Shown: one piece after another, positions 8,208 to 16,676 of the stretch | How positions within the stretch are numbered: position 1 is the first letter of the stretch | Layout: every line of letters starts with the position of its first letter | DNA from: Pontibacter beigongshangensis | Lineage (GTDB): Bacteria > Bacteroidota > Bacteroidia > Cytophagales > Hymenobacteraceae | Direction of reading: 5' to 3' | Length of the DNA stretch: 64,000 bases | Assembly: GCF_014332515.1 (NCBI RefSeq) | Contig: NZ_VFSD01000002.1 | Coordinates: 310,001 to 374,000 of the forward strand | Program-made: the position numbers and the translations under genes | Notes under the pieces: generated by a model | What the model was told of the DNA's origin: nothing | What the model saw: only the letters and a program-made list of their open reading frames with translations | The model's database searches: none

Positions 8208-9314
8208 ATGTACTCAGAGTTTTATAACGTGGAGCTGGACAGGATACGCTATTCTTTGGTTTGGGAAGACAGCAACACCCTGTATAAAGCACTGGACATT
8301 AGGCCCGCTGACCACCTGCTAATCATTACATCAGCCGGCTGCAACGTGCTCAACGCGCTACTTAAAGCCCCTGCCCAGATCACGGCTATCGACCTGAACC
8401 CGGTCCAGAACAGGCTGCTGCTGCTCAAAAAGCACCTTATCCTGCATTACGAATACCCTGTCTTCCGGGCACTTCTGGGCCTGGATGGTGCAGCGAGTGT
8501 CAGAAAAACCTGGCAACAAGTGGCTCCTACGCTACCCGAAGACATGCTCCGCTACTGGACACCCTTCTTCCAGAACCACCCCAACGGGCTACTGGCCGCA
8601 GGAAAACTGGAAACATACCTCCATATCTTTTACCATACGCTAAGCAAGCAGCTGAAGGAAAAGCTACAGAAATTAATAACATTTGATAAGGTAACCGAAC
8701 AGTACGACTTCTTTCTGAATGAGCTGCACCTAACGCCATTCCAGCAGCAGTTCACCGATTATTTCGACGAGGCGAACCTGAGCAAAGGCCGCGACCCGAA
8801 GCTGTTTAAGTATGCTGAAGAATCAGGAGGCGCCACATTTTATAAACGGCTGGTGGCGCAGGTGGCGTCGGTGCCGGTAAAGCAGAACTTCTTTTTCCGT
8901 TTTTTCTTTTTCGGACCAACAAACATACCGCCACACCTCCTGCCGCCGTGCTACCAGGAGCAACATTACGAGCAACTACGGCAGCAACTACACAAGCTAA
9001 AGGTAGTAAATGCCGAAGCCATCGATTATCTGCTGTCGGAGGAAGGGCGGCAGCTAAACAAGGTCAGCTTGTCGAACATTTTTGAGTATACCAGTCCCGA
9101 AGAATTTGAGCATGTATACCACAAGCTGTTCTCAGACCCGAACCGAAACCTCCGCATGGTTTTCTGGAACCTGTTGCAGGAGCAGGGAGCCGGTTTACCC
9201 TCCGACCCGTGGTTGAACAGTTCACTTTCAGAAGCGCTTACGGCCACAGATGCCTGTTTTTATTTCAGGAATGTGCGGGTGCAGGCAAATTCATTTTCAG
9301 CTGTAAAAGGCTGA
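8208..9314 (+). CDS. DUF3419/BtaA-like S-adenosylmethionine:diacylglycerol aminocarboxypropyltransferase family protein
   Basis: A 368-aa protein with the BtaA-type start: YSLVWEDSNTLYKAL, then the SAM-binding stretch LLIITSAGCNVLNALL (about 53-68) and AIDLNPVQNRLLLLKKH. BtaA moves the aminocarboxypropyl group of SAM onto diacylglycerol, giving the homoserine head group of betaine lipids. BtaB then N-methylates it. No BtaB-like methyltransferase is present here, so an unmethylated or otherwise decorated product, or another acceptor, is possible. It lies 145 bp downstream of the OleC-like ligase on the same strand. The family assignment is good; the exact reaction is inferred. Confidence 0.78.
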   Translation: MYSEFYNVELDRIRYSLVWEDSNTLYKALDIRPADHLLIITSAGCNVLNALLKAPAQITAIDLNPVQNRLLLLKKHLILHYEYPVFRALLGLDGAASVRKTWQQVAPTLPEDMLRYWTPFFQNHPNGLLAAGKLETYLHIFYHTLSKQLKEKLQKLITFDKVTEQYDFFLNELHLTPFQQQFTDYFDEANLSKGRDPKLFKYAEESGGATFYKRLVAQVASVPVKQNFFFRFFFFGPTNIPPHLLPPCYQEQHYEQLRQQLHKLKVVNAEAIDYLLSEEGRQLNKVSLSNIFEYTSPEEFEHVYHKLFSDPNRNLRMVFWNLLQEQGAGLPSDPWLNSSLSEALTATDACFYFRNVRVQANSFSAVKG

Positions 9315-9366
9315 ACAGACACCGGATTACGGCAAAGGCCCTGGGCAGCAGCAGGTGCAGAGATGT

Positions 9367-9394
9367 CTGGAGGGCACTTTTCATTAGCATAATT
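9367..9394 (+). repeat. CCTCCGGAGG element, copy 4 (degenerate)
   Basis: CTGGAGGGCAC then TTTTCATTAGCATAATT, 53 bp after the BtaA-like stop in sense orientation. The left half of the palindrome is eroded. Confidence 0.65.
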
Positions 9395-9624
9395 CCGGCA
9401 TGCTTGTGTGCCGGTGCTCTTCCGGATTTTCTAATCCGAAAGTTCACTGCCGGGGATTTCCAGACTGAGAAGTCTGGAAGAGCAGAAGAGCAGTAAACCA
9501 GTATGAAAGCCAAGTTATGATACGGTTGCCTGAACTAGCAGATTTCTCCCTGTGTCGAAATGACAAAAATGGAATTAGGCATTCTATAATAAGATTATGA
9601 CTGCAACGCCACTGCCGACAAACC

Positions 9625-9655
9625 AATTATTTGAATAAAAACAGACCTCCGGAGC
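9625..9655 (-). repeat. CCTCCGGAGG element, copy 5
   Basis: AATTATTTGAATAAAAACAG then ACCTCCGGAGC, 82 bp before the APH-like ATG. Confidence 0.7.
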
Positions 9656-9736
9656 TAATGGTGCTGTTGTACAACCTATAGCTAAAACATTGTCAAGTTC
9701 CGGAGCATTAAAATATTGCACCCAAACAACATCCTT

Positions 9737-10933
9737 ATGGAGAGCCACTATTTCACCGCCCCTTTTATACAGCAGCTGATGCGGGAGCACGCGCCGGCCC
9801 AGAACATTACAGTACACAAAGTCACGCCCATACCCGTAGATAACTCTGCGAGTATACTGGTAGTACTGACTGCCGGAAGCACTGATAAATTTATGGGCCA
9901 CTTTGGGCTGGAGGTGACCTACGAGGCAAACGGCATAGCAGAAAAGCGTCGTATGGTGCTGAAAGCCAAGCCCCATGGCGATGAAATTGTTACCATGCTC
10001 AACACCCTGGCACAACTATGCGGCGGCGAGCTGGCTGCGGTATACCCACAGTACAAAGCCCTTACCGGCTTTCAGCATACCCACATGCGCGAACTGGAGG
10101 TGTATGGCAAGCTGCCCAACCACCTGAGCCCGGAGATCTATGGCCTGCGTGCCGAACCGGAGCATGGCGTTTACTTGATTTTGATGGAATACCTGGAGGA
10201 GGTGGAGCTGCTGAATGCCGTAATGCAACCCCAAAAATGGACCGACGCCCACATCAGAACAGCCCTGAAACAGATAGCCCTGTGGCACGCCGCCCACCTG
10301 GAGCGACAGCTGCCATTAGATAAAACCCATTGGACAGACGTACCCTCCAAAGCTTACATGCTGCAGCTGGAGCCCCTGTGGCAGGCACTTCTACAAAATG
10401 CGGCCGACAAGTTTCCGGATCTTTACACGCCAGCCCGGGTGGCGCTGCTGCAACATGCCATTGATAACCTTCCTGCTTACTGGCAGGAGCTAGAGCAGAT
10501 GCCCAAAACATTTATCCACAACGACCTGAACCCGCGCAACACCTGCTTCAGAAGATATGGTTCGGAATTTGAATTCTGCGTGTATGATTGGGAGCTGTCT
10601 ACCTGGCACGTGCCGCAGTACGATGTGGTGGAGCTCCTTAGTTTTGTGCTCGATGCGGAGAAGTACGACCTGCGGGAGGAGTACCTGGAGTTTTACAGGC
10701 AGGAGCTGCACCATCTCACAGGGCAGTTTGAGGACAAGGCGCTCTTTGCCAAAGGCTTTTACCTTGCTGCCTACGATTTTGGGTTGCACCGCCTGGGCAT
10801 GTACATGATGGCACACTCCGTTAGCCCCTACCCTTTCCTGCCGCGCGTGGCAAACAGCTTCTTCAATACACTGGAGCAGGCTCAGGAGGCGTCGATGGAT
10901 TTTCCGAATAAGGCGTACTTAGCCAATTCGTAA
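9737..10933 (+). CDS. APH/choline-kinase-like phosphotransferase
   Basis: A 398-aa protein kinase-like fold enzyme. Brenner's motif is HNDLNPRN (His261, Asp263, Asn268) and the metal-binding Asp is Asp284 in CVYDWELSTWH. Such enzymes phosphorylate small molecules (aminoglycosides, choline, homoserine and others); the substrate here is unknown. ATG 9737 is preferred to TTG 9716, which adds only 7 residues. Placed after a BtaA-like gene, it might act on an amino-alcohol or lipid head group, which is inference. Its last 52 bp overlap antiparallel with the 3' end of the GNAT gene. Confidence 0.8.
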   Translation: MESHYFTAPFIQQLMREHAPAQNITVHKVTPIPVDNSASILVVLTAGSTDKFMGHFGLEVTYEANGIAEKRRMVLKAKPHGDEIVTMLNTLAQLCGGELAAVYPQYKALTGFQHTHMRELEVYGKLPNHLSPEIYGLRAEPEHGVYLILMEYLEEVELLNAVMQPQKWTDAHIRTALKQIALWHAAHLERQLPLDKTHWTDVPSKAYMLQLEPLWQALLQNAADKFPDLYTPARVALLQHAIDNLPAYWQELEQMPKTFIHNDLNPRNTCFRRYGSEFEFCVYDWELSTWHVPQYDVVELLSFVLDAEKYDLREEYLEFYRQELHHLTGQFEDKALFAKGFYLAAYDFGLHRLGMYMMAHSVSPYPFLPRVANSFFNTLEQAQEASMDFPNKAYLANS

Positions 10934-11952
10934 GGCAGCGAATTGGTGAAGTGGGTGGAGTAGTTGTCGGAGCGCATGAGGCAGAAGATCACCTCCTCGT
11001 ACAGCTCCTTAAAGGTTAACATGGTGTAGGCGCCGAGGTACGTCATGAGCCCCTGCTGCCTGAAATCCGGATGCACGCCCACTGTTTTTACCAGCAGCAC
11101 CTTTTCCCGCAGCCTCGGGTAATCGCGGGCAAAGGTTGGTGAAACCCCGGCGGGCAGCGGCAAGCTCTGGTAATTAGGGTGGCAAAAGCTCATGGCTACA
11201 AATTTCTCTGTCTCTTTATGCCGGAACAGCACGGAGGAGTTCGGACAAAGCTTCTGGGCAAAAGCCAAATTATAAAGCATGTTAAACTGCTCCCTGGGCA
11301 CCGGCTTGTAAGCAGGGTTGCTGCCGAATACCTCGTGCACCAGTTCAAAGATTTCCTGCTCGTACTGCTGCCAGGTTTCGGGCGTGAGCGGCACAAAATC
11401 ATACGGAATTTTCTGCACCTCCTCCAGGTACAGTTTCTTGTTCATGTACACAGCTGGTATGTCTTCTTTGCAGATGCACCTGCTCTCAAACAGGCTCTGG
11501 GGGGCGTACCCCAGTTGCTCCAGCAAGCACCCATAGTACACCGGGTTCACCGGCTCCCGATCGAACACACCCCACGAGGGCAGCTCTACCAGCCGCAGCC
11601 GGTAGCGCTGAAACGTATTGAAATGCAGCGGACCTGTGATGTTGGCCTTACCTCTGGCCTTCGCGTCAGCTTCGAACAAAGCAAAAGCCTCCTGGTTTAT
11701 AGAGAGATTATCTGTCGTTTCCCAAAAGCCAAAATGAGCCTCTGCCGAATCTTTCGGGAAGATGCCCACCAGCCGCAACCGCCGATGATCGGTGTAAACG
11801 ATGATCTCGTTTCGTGCGGACTCCAAATCAAACAGCCGTTGTACGGCAGCCGGATCTTCGTGCAGGGTATAAGGCAGTTCCGCATAGAGCGGCGGCACGA
11901 GTGTAAAGAAACTTGCTGGCAAGGTGCCGGTATAGCCAAAGCGGTCTATCAT
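10882..11952 (-). CDS. GNAT-family acyltransferase
   Basis: A 356-aa protein whose C-terminal half carries a GNAT acetyl-CoA loop, KTVGVHPDFRQQGLMTYLG (about residues 287-305). The N-terminal half (about 30-150) has a second GNAT-like alpha/beta layout, so it may be a tandem GNAT. The acceptor is unknown. Its ATG overlaps the stop of the dikinase gene by 4 bp (ATGA), indicating translational coupling and a linked function. Its 3' end runs 52 bp into the convergent APH-like gene. No signal peptide is seen, so it should be cytosolic. Confidence 0.75.
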   Translation of the reverse strand: MIDRFGYTGTLPASFFTLVPPLYAELPYTLHEDPAAVQRLFDLESARNEIIVYTDHRRLRLVGIFPKDSAEAHFGFWETTDNLSINQEAFALFEADAKARGKANITGPLHFNTFQRYRLRLVELPSWGVFDREPVNPVYYGCLLEQLGYAPQSLFESRCICKEDIPAVYMNKKLYLEEVQKIPYDFVPLTPETWQQYEQEIFELVHEVFGSNPAYKPVPREQFNMLYNLAFAQKLCPNSSVLFRHKETEKFVAMSFCHPNYQSLPLPAGVSPTFARDYPRLREKVLLVKTVGVHPDFRQQGLMTYLGAYTMLTFKELYEEVIFCLMRSDNYSTHFTNSLPYELAKYALFGKSIDAS

Positions 11953-14561
11953 GCTACTACTTTTATTTCTCCTGAGCTGCCATTCATCAGCACCCGCTCT
12001 CCAGATTTCAGATGCTTTGTTAGCCCGGGCACATTAATAATAGTGGGAATTCCCAACTCCCGCAACAAAATAACCGAGTGCGAGAGCGAAGAGCCTTTCT
12101 CGATCAGTACGCCCAGGCATGTCGGGAAGAGAGCCGCCCAACCCGGGTCGGTGCGGAGGGCACACACGATCTTTCCGGAAACGTTCAGATCACTACCGGG
12201 TTCTGTGATCACGACCACCTCCCCCGTTACCACTCCCTGAAAACAGCCGGTGCCGCGCAAGAGACCATCGGTCCAACTGGCTGCCTCCACCTGCGCTACC
12301 GGCGGACTTGGCACCACTACCCTTGCCGGCACCTCCACGTTTCTGTACAACTCAAATTCCATTTTCCGGCTCTCCGCTACACCTGCTACTCCGGTTTCAG
12401 CCTCCGCAAGCAATGCCTGCTCTATTTCCTCCTCTTCCAGGTAAAACACATCTGCCGCTGCTGTCAAAGCTCCCTGCTCCTGCAGGTAATGGCCCATGCG
12501 CACATACAGCGCCCGGTACATGCCAAACAGCCGCGTACGCTCCAGCCGCAACGATTCCCGGTACCGGATCGCCTGCTGCAGCTTCTGCAGACTTTCCCTA
12601 ACCTTTTTCTGAAATATGGCTCCCCTGCTGCTGAGTAAATCCTGCAGCTCTGCCTCTGCGGCTGTCTTAAAGTTGGTGTTACTGTCTGTAACAAGGGAAG
12701 GCGCCGTGGTGGAGGCCAGGTAGTTGCACAAGTATTTGTAGAAGATGAGCGGCTGCAGGCGCATGGTCTGCGTTTCCAGCTTCAGTTCGCCTACAGTGCG
12801 GTCGCCGTACTGTGCTATAAAAGCTGCTACCCCGGCATGGAATTCAGAGAACTTTTCCTGCACCTGCTGATGGATAGTTTCGGGCAAATCAAGAATCAAC
12901 TGCTTCAGCTCCTGCTGTTGCCAGGCCTGGTAGGCCAGCTTTTGCATGGCGCGGGTGGGCTGCGTGCTTTCTATCTGGTGATCACCGGAAAGGTAGCGGC
13001 TCAGGAATTCGTCAGTGTCTTTTAAGCCTGCTTTCTTCAGGTGGCGCGCTACCCGGCCATTCATCATCATCACATAAAAATCGTTGATGATGGGCGTGGT
13101 CCAGTTTTGCAGGAGTTCCTGGTCCAGCAGCTTTTTGAGTTTGAGCAGTTCTTCAGGATTTAGAGCCTCTAGCTGCTGCCGGTAGAAATAATGGTAGTGC
13201 TTCTGGAAATGCGCCTGAAAAGCCGGAACAGATTTAGGGAGCCTGCTAAAAGCCCATAGCAGCCGCGACAGGTTCACCAGCAGGCCCGGCAGGAGCTTTA
13301 CTTTTTCTAGCAGTGTCTTTTCCCGGTCCTCCACAAAGTCTACGGGTTCCTCCAGCCCCATCATCCGCTCCATGTCGGCTTTGTTTTGTTTAAAAGACGG
13401 GAGGAGCTGCAGCCCTCTGTACCAGTTGTTGATGTTGTAGTATATGCGCCCCTGCACCAGCCCCAGCAGCTGCGTAACCACCTGCTCCTGTGCCTGCACT
13501 TCCTGCTCCGATAAGCCCAGCACCTGCATAGTTTGCCGGTAAACAGTGGCGTAGGCGCGCCTGGCAAAGCTGAAGGTAAGCGGAGTGGTTACACCGCAAT
13601 AGCTCTCCTGTATGTTGGAGTTGTCGTACACTACTATCTCCGGAATTGCCTGCGTGATAGGCCGTGACTGCACGATAAACAGCTGCTGCTCCGTTACCAC
13701 AAACTCAATGTCCTGCGGAGCACCAAACGCTTTTTCTATTTTTATGCCAGTATTGTAAAGCTCCTGAAGCTGCGGGATGGTTAAACAGGCCGTTGTTTGT
13801 TGTTGTACAGCTACGGCTGCTGTTTGCAGGCCTGCTGCCTCTGCTGCCAGCAACTGTTCCTCTTTTTGGGCCAATACTTCACGATGCAGCTTACCGGCGC
13901 TTTTCAGAAAATAGAATTCGTCCGCATCTGTTGTTCCCTGCACCAGCCCCTCCCCGAAGCCCCAGGTGGCATGAACCGTCAGCTCCTGTGGGTACTCCGG
14001 GAAGGTGGTAAAAAGCACGCCGCTGGCAACTGGCTGCACCTGCTGCTGCAGGATTACAGCCGGTCTTGCTCCGAGTGTCAGGCCTTTCATGTTCCGGTAG
14101 GCGACAGCCCGGTCGCCGTAGGCACTGGCTGCGCATTTTTTGATGGCTGTCAGCACGTCTTCCAGAGTCGTCAGGTTCAGGAACGAATCCATGATGCCGG
14201 GGAAGGCGTCATGCTGCCCGTCTTCATCAGCGATGGAAGACCGCACCACCACCGGCTGCTCCGGGAAATTCCAGCTTTTCAGCACTGCTTTGATCTCTGT
14301 TAAAGTTGATTCAGGAAGCACAAAATCCAGCAACCGCGTCTTTCTTTCTGCAGTAGCAGTGGCAGGCAAATCCTTCAAGGCAGCATCAAACACTTCGGCA
14401 GGAATAACCGCAAAAGGTGGCACGTTCAGGCCAGCGCCCTGCAGCCTGAAAAGTCCACTGGCTTTGCCGCCTATGGTAAAGGCCTTTGCTTGTTGCTGGT
14501 TCTGTAGAAGCATGTTTTTTAAAGGGACAAAGTTATCAAGACCCAGGACTTTTATATTCAA
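11949..14561 (-). CDS. PEP-utilising/rifampin-phosphotransferase-like dikinase
   Basis: An 870-aa protein. The N-terminal ATP-grasp domain (about 1-320) shows IGGKASGLFRL, VVRSSIADEDG, FPGIMDSFLNL and FIVQSRPIT. A long helical middle (about 330-760) of unknown specificity follows. The phosphohistidine swivel domain is at the very end (about 775-865), with the catalytic His828 in SSLSHSVILLRELGIP. PEP synthase and PPDK have a C-terminal TIM barrel that this protein lacks. Its order and length instead match rifampin phosphotransferase, which passes the beta-phosphate of ATP to a small molecule. The middle domain would set the acceptor, which is unknown. It is coupled to the GNAT gene. Confidence 0.8.
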   Translation of the reverse strand: MNIKVLGLDNFVPLKNMLLQNQQQAKAFTIGGKASGLFRLQGAGLNVPPFAVIPAEVFDAALKDLPATATAERKTRLLDFVLPESTLTEIKAVLKSWNFPEQPVVVRSSIADEDGQHDAFPGIMDSFLNLTTLEDVLTAIKKCAASAYGDRAVAYRNMKGLTLGARPAVILQQQVQPVASGVLFTTFPEYPQELTVHATWGFGEGLVQGTTDADEFYFLKSAGKLHREVLAQKEEQLLAAEAAGLQTAAVAVQQQTTACLTIPQLQELYNTGIKIEKAFGAPQDIEFVVTEQQLFIVQSRPITQAIPEIVVYDNSNIQESYCGVTTPLTFSFARRAYATVYRQTMQVLGLSEQEVQAQEQVVTQLLGLVQGRIYYNINNWYRGLQLLPSFKQNKADMERMMGLEEPVDFVEDREKTLLEKVKLLPGLLVNLSRLLWAFSRLPKSVPAFQAHFQKHYHYFYRQQLEALNPEELLKLKKLLDQELLQNWTTPIINDFYVMMMNGRVARHLKKAGLKDTDEFLSRYLSGDHQIESTQPTRAMQKLAYQAWQQQELKQLILDLPETIHQQVQEKFSEFHAGVAAFIAQYGDRTVGELKLETQTMRLQPLIFYKYLCNYLASTTAPSLVTDSNTNFKTAAEAELQDLLSSRGAIFQKKVRESLQKLQQAIRYRESLRLERTRLFGMYRALYVRMGHYLQEQGALTAAADVFYLEEEEIEQALLAEAETGVAGVAESRKMEFELYRNVEVPARVVVPSPPVAQVEAASWTDGLLRGTGCFQGVVTGEVVVITEPGSDLNVSGKIVCALRTDPGWAALFPTCLGVLIEKGSSLSHSVILLRELGIPTIINVPGLTKHLKSGERVLMNGSSGEIKVVA

Positions 14562-15041
14562 TTGATTTTCAGGAAGCTAAATCTTACTTCGACTTAAGAA
14601 ATCATAGTCTTATTTCATCCAGCTACTTAGCATTTTTTGTCCCCCTTTGAAGGGGTAGGGGGATGATTGCCAGTGCAAACAGGTGAAAGTATAGTTTTAA
14701 GGCACCTGAAACAAAAATCAAAATAAACAGCAAAAGCTTTACGGCAGAAATAATTCATTCCCAATCCCTTTCAAAGCTCATCTTGCAGAAAAAGGCAGCT
14801 TGTAGGCCGCTGGAGAGAGCTTGCAGCTCGTATCTTTTTCTCTTTGAACTAAAGCATGTAAAGAATCAACCCTTAACAACTTGATCTTGCCCCTTTTAAA
14901 TTGCCAGTGGGATAAAAGTAAGAGCTGCAAGCTCGCACCAGCGAACGAAACTTAGCGTTTAAGCTTGATTTTCCCTTGTAAGATCCGCCTCAAAAGAGGG
15001 AACAATTAGCACTATTTCCGCTTTGACCAGAGCATCCGCTA
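14562..15041. other. 480-bp gap upstream of the dikinase gene
   Basis: It contains a G/C-tract hairpin-like stretch (CCCCTTTGAAGGGG, 14643-14656) and a long-spaced inverted repeat at 14808-14943. No small gene or clear promoter is seen. Confidence 0.5.
14808..14943. repeat. 22-nt inverted repeat with a 92-bp centre
   Basis: CGCTGG-N3-GAGCTTGCAGCTC (14808-14829) is mirrored by GAGCTGCAAGCTC-N3-CCAGCG (14922-14943). It may be a MITE-like or REP-like palindromic unit; no coding content lies between the arms. Confidence 0.7.
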
Positions 15042-15932
15042 TCAAAAATGCACCTCCACGATAATCGACAAGTAACTAACCAGCATGAAGAGCGAAACGA
15101 ACACCTCTGCCAGCTTCAGCGTTTTTTCCTGTGGCCTGCGGAGCGAGAACAGGTACAGGCCAAGGGTAAGGAGGTACAGCAGCCCCAGCAGCACAAAAGG
15201 CCAGAGCCGGGCTTGCAGCAGCCAGAGCAGGTAACTCTGCACTGCCACCCCCAGCAGCAGAATAACCAGCACCGTTATGATGGCCAGCCCGAAGCCCATC
15301 GATTTGGAGTAGGAATCTACCAGCTCCCGCTCGGCCTCCTGCGCGTGTATCTTGCGGGCTATCTCAAATGAAAAACCACCCAGCAGGCTGAGCATGGCCA
15401 GCATAAAAAAGGTGGTGGAAAGGCCATAGTCTGGCACATAAGCCGACCAGATCCAGAGAATCACCAGGGGCATGATGAGCATGTGCGTGATGGCGTAGAG
15501 CACCAGCCGTTTCTTGAGGTAGTCGCTTACAAAAAACTCGTACCGCATGAGCAGGCTATAGCCTATCGCCAGGGCCCAGCAAACAAAAGTTGGCACGCCC
15601 ATCAGCCAGGCCCAGATTAGCTCTAGTGCCACCCCAGCCAGCGCCAGCACCACCAGTTGCCTGATCGTGACCCGGCCCGACTGCAGCACCCGCTGCGGAT
15701 GGTTGATGGCATCGAGGTCGTAGTCTTTTATCTCATCGAACACCCGCAACCGGAAGAAAAAGGAAATGGTTGCCACCATGCCCAAAACTTCTTTCCAGCC
15801 AAAAACCGGGGGCTCCGCAGCCGCCGAGAAATAGGTTGCCACCGCATGCACCGTCAGGAACAGGATGGCAAACAGAGCCATGTTGATGACAGGGAATCTT
15901 TCCTTAAAATAAGCCCACAGGTTACTGGCCAT
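15042..15932 (-). CDS. UbiA-family prenyltransferase
   Basis: A 296-aa integral membrane protein with about 8-9 helices. The first Asp-rich motif is RVFDEIKDYDLDAINHPQR (Asp66, Asp70, Asp72, Asp74, then HPxR). The second polar loop is FEIARKIHAQEAERELVDSYSKSMG. These fit UbiA enzymes that transfer a prenyl chain to an aromatic or polar acceptor at the inner membrane. The acceptor is not apparent: the gene stands outside a quinone operon, upstream of the RPH-like/GNAT pair on the same strand and divergent from an MMPL exporter. It may belong to a lipid pathway with them (inference). Confidence 0.8.
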   Translation of the reverse strand: MASNLWAYFKERFPVINMALFAILFLTVHAVATYFSAAAEPPVFGWKEVLGMVATISFFFRLRVFDEIKDYDLDAINHPQRVLQSGRVTIRQLVVLALAGVALELIWAWLMGVPTFVCWALAIGYSLLMRYEFFVSDYLKKRLVLYAITHMLIMPLVILWIWSAYVPDYGLSTTFFMLAMLSLLGGFSFEIARKIHAQEAERELVDSYSKSMGFGLAIITVLVILLLGVAVQSYLLWLLQARLWPFVLLGLLYLLTLGLYLFSLRRPQEKTLKLAEVFVSLFMLVSYLSIIVEVHF

Positions 15933-16676
15933 ACTGATGTGTTCTGTAAAATATTTCTTTGGGTTCGGGAGTAATTATTTTATTCATTTGTGCGGCAGCA
16001 AACTACGAAGCAAATGCAGTTGCCCGGTGCACCATTTGAGGCTCCACTCTCTGAGCGTTCAGCGAGTTTTAGAGCATCTTGATTCTTTTGGTTCTTTTTG
16101 TATCAAGACCAAAGTCGTCAGGCTAAGCAAAACGCTTTCGTACTGTTACTTCAGAAAAAGCTGCACCGCTGGCCCTTGTTGGGTGTTTTTCACCAACAAG
16201 CACCGCGGCTGCCCAATATGCAAAAGTATTAAATAAGCGTCTGAAGGCCTTTCTCCTACTTAGTCTGACGGCTATGGTCTTGATAAATAAAGAACAAAGA
16301 ATTCGGCAATGCAATAAGCTGCCCCTGCAGCCAAAGCGGAAAAAGTCTCTCTGCTAACTCAGACAAAAAGCCAATAGTTTTTGCTGTTGCCTCTCGCCCA
16401 CAAGATCCCTTCCGGATGACAAAAGTGGGATGGCTGTTTAGCAACAAGATACTTTCGCCTACCACACAAATGAATTATTCTAATGAAAATGGCCCTCCGG
16501 AGGCTTCTGCTGCTCACACCTGGCAGACAACAAAAAGGATTCGCGCTGTTCGGTATAAATTTCTATATTTAATTCCATCTAGGTATAGAGACAGTTTCAC
16601 CTGATAAAGAATCCTATGTCCTGTGGCTTGATACTTGTGTCTTATTATACTTGTGTCTCTTTACTTACACCCTCCT
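15933..16676. other. 744-bp divergent region between the UbiA and MMPL genes
   Basis: The left part (15985-16115) shares modules with 54.0-54.3 kb: CATTTGTGCGGCAGCAAA (15985-16002), TGAGCGTTCAGCGAGTT (16052-16068) and GTTCTTTTTGT (16091-16101). The right part has a CCTCCGGAGG element at 16473-16515. Open frames here do not look like proteins. Confidence 0.6.
16473..16515 (-). repeat. CCTCCGGAGG element, copy 6
   Basis: AATTATTCTAATGAAAATGG then CCCTCCGGAGGC and CTGCTGCTC, in the divergent UbiA/MMPL region. It is not at a gene end. Confidence 0.8.

Larger units (their letters stand above)
9315..9736. other. 422-bp gap between the BtaA-like and APH-like genes
   Basis: It contains two CCTCCGGAGG elements in opposite orientations (9367-9394 and 9625-9655), each reading outward towards its neighbouring gene. 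No further gene is supported. Confidence 0.6.
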
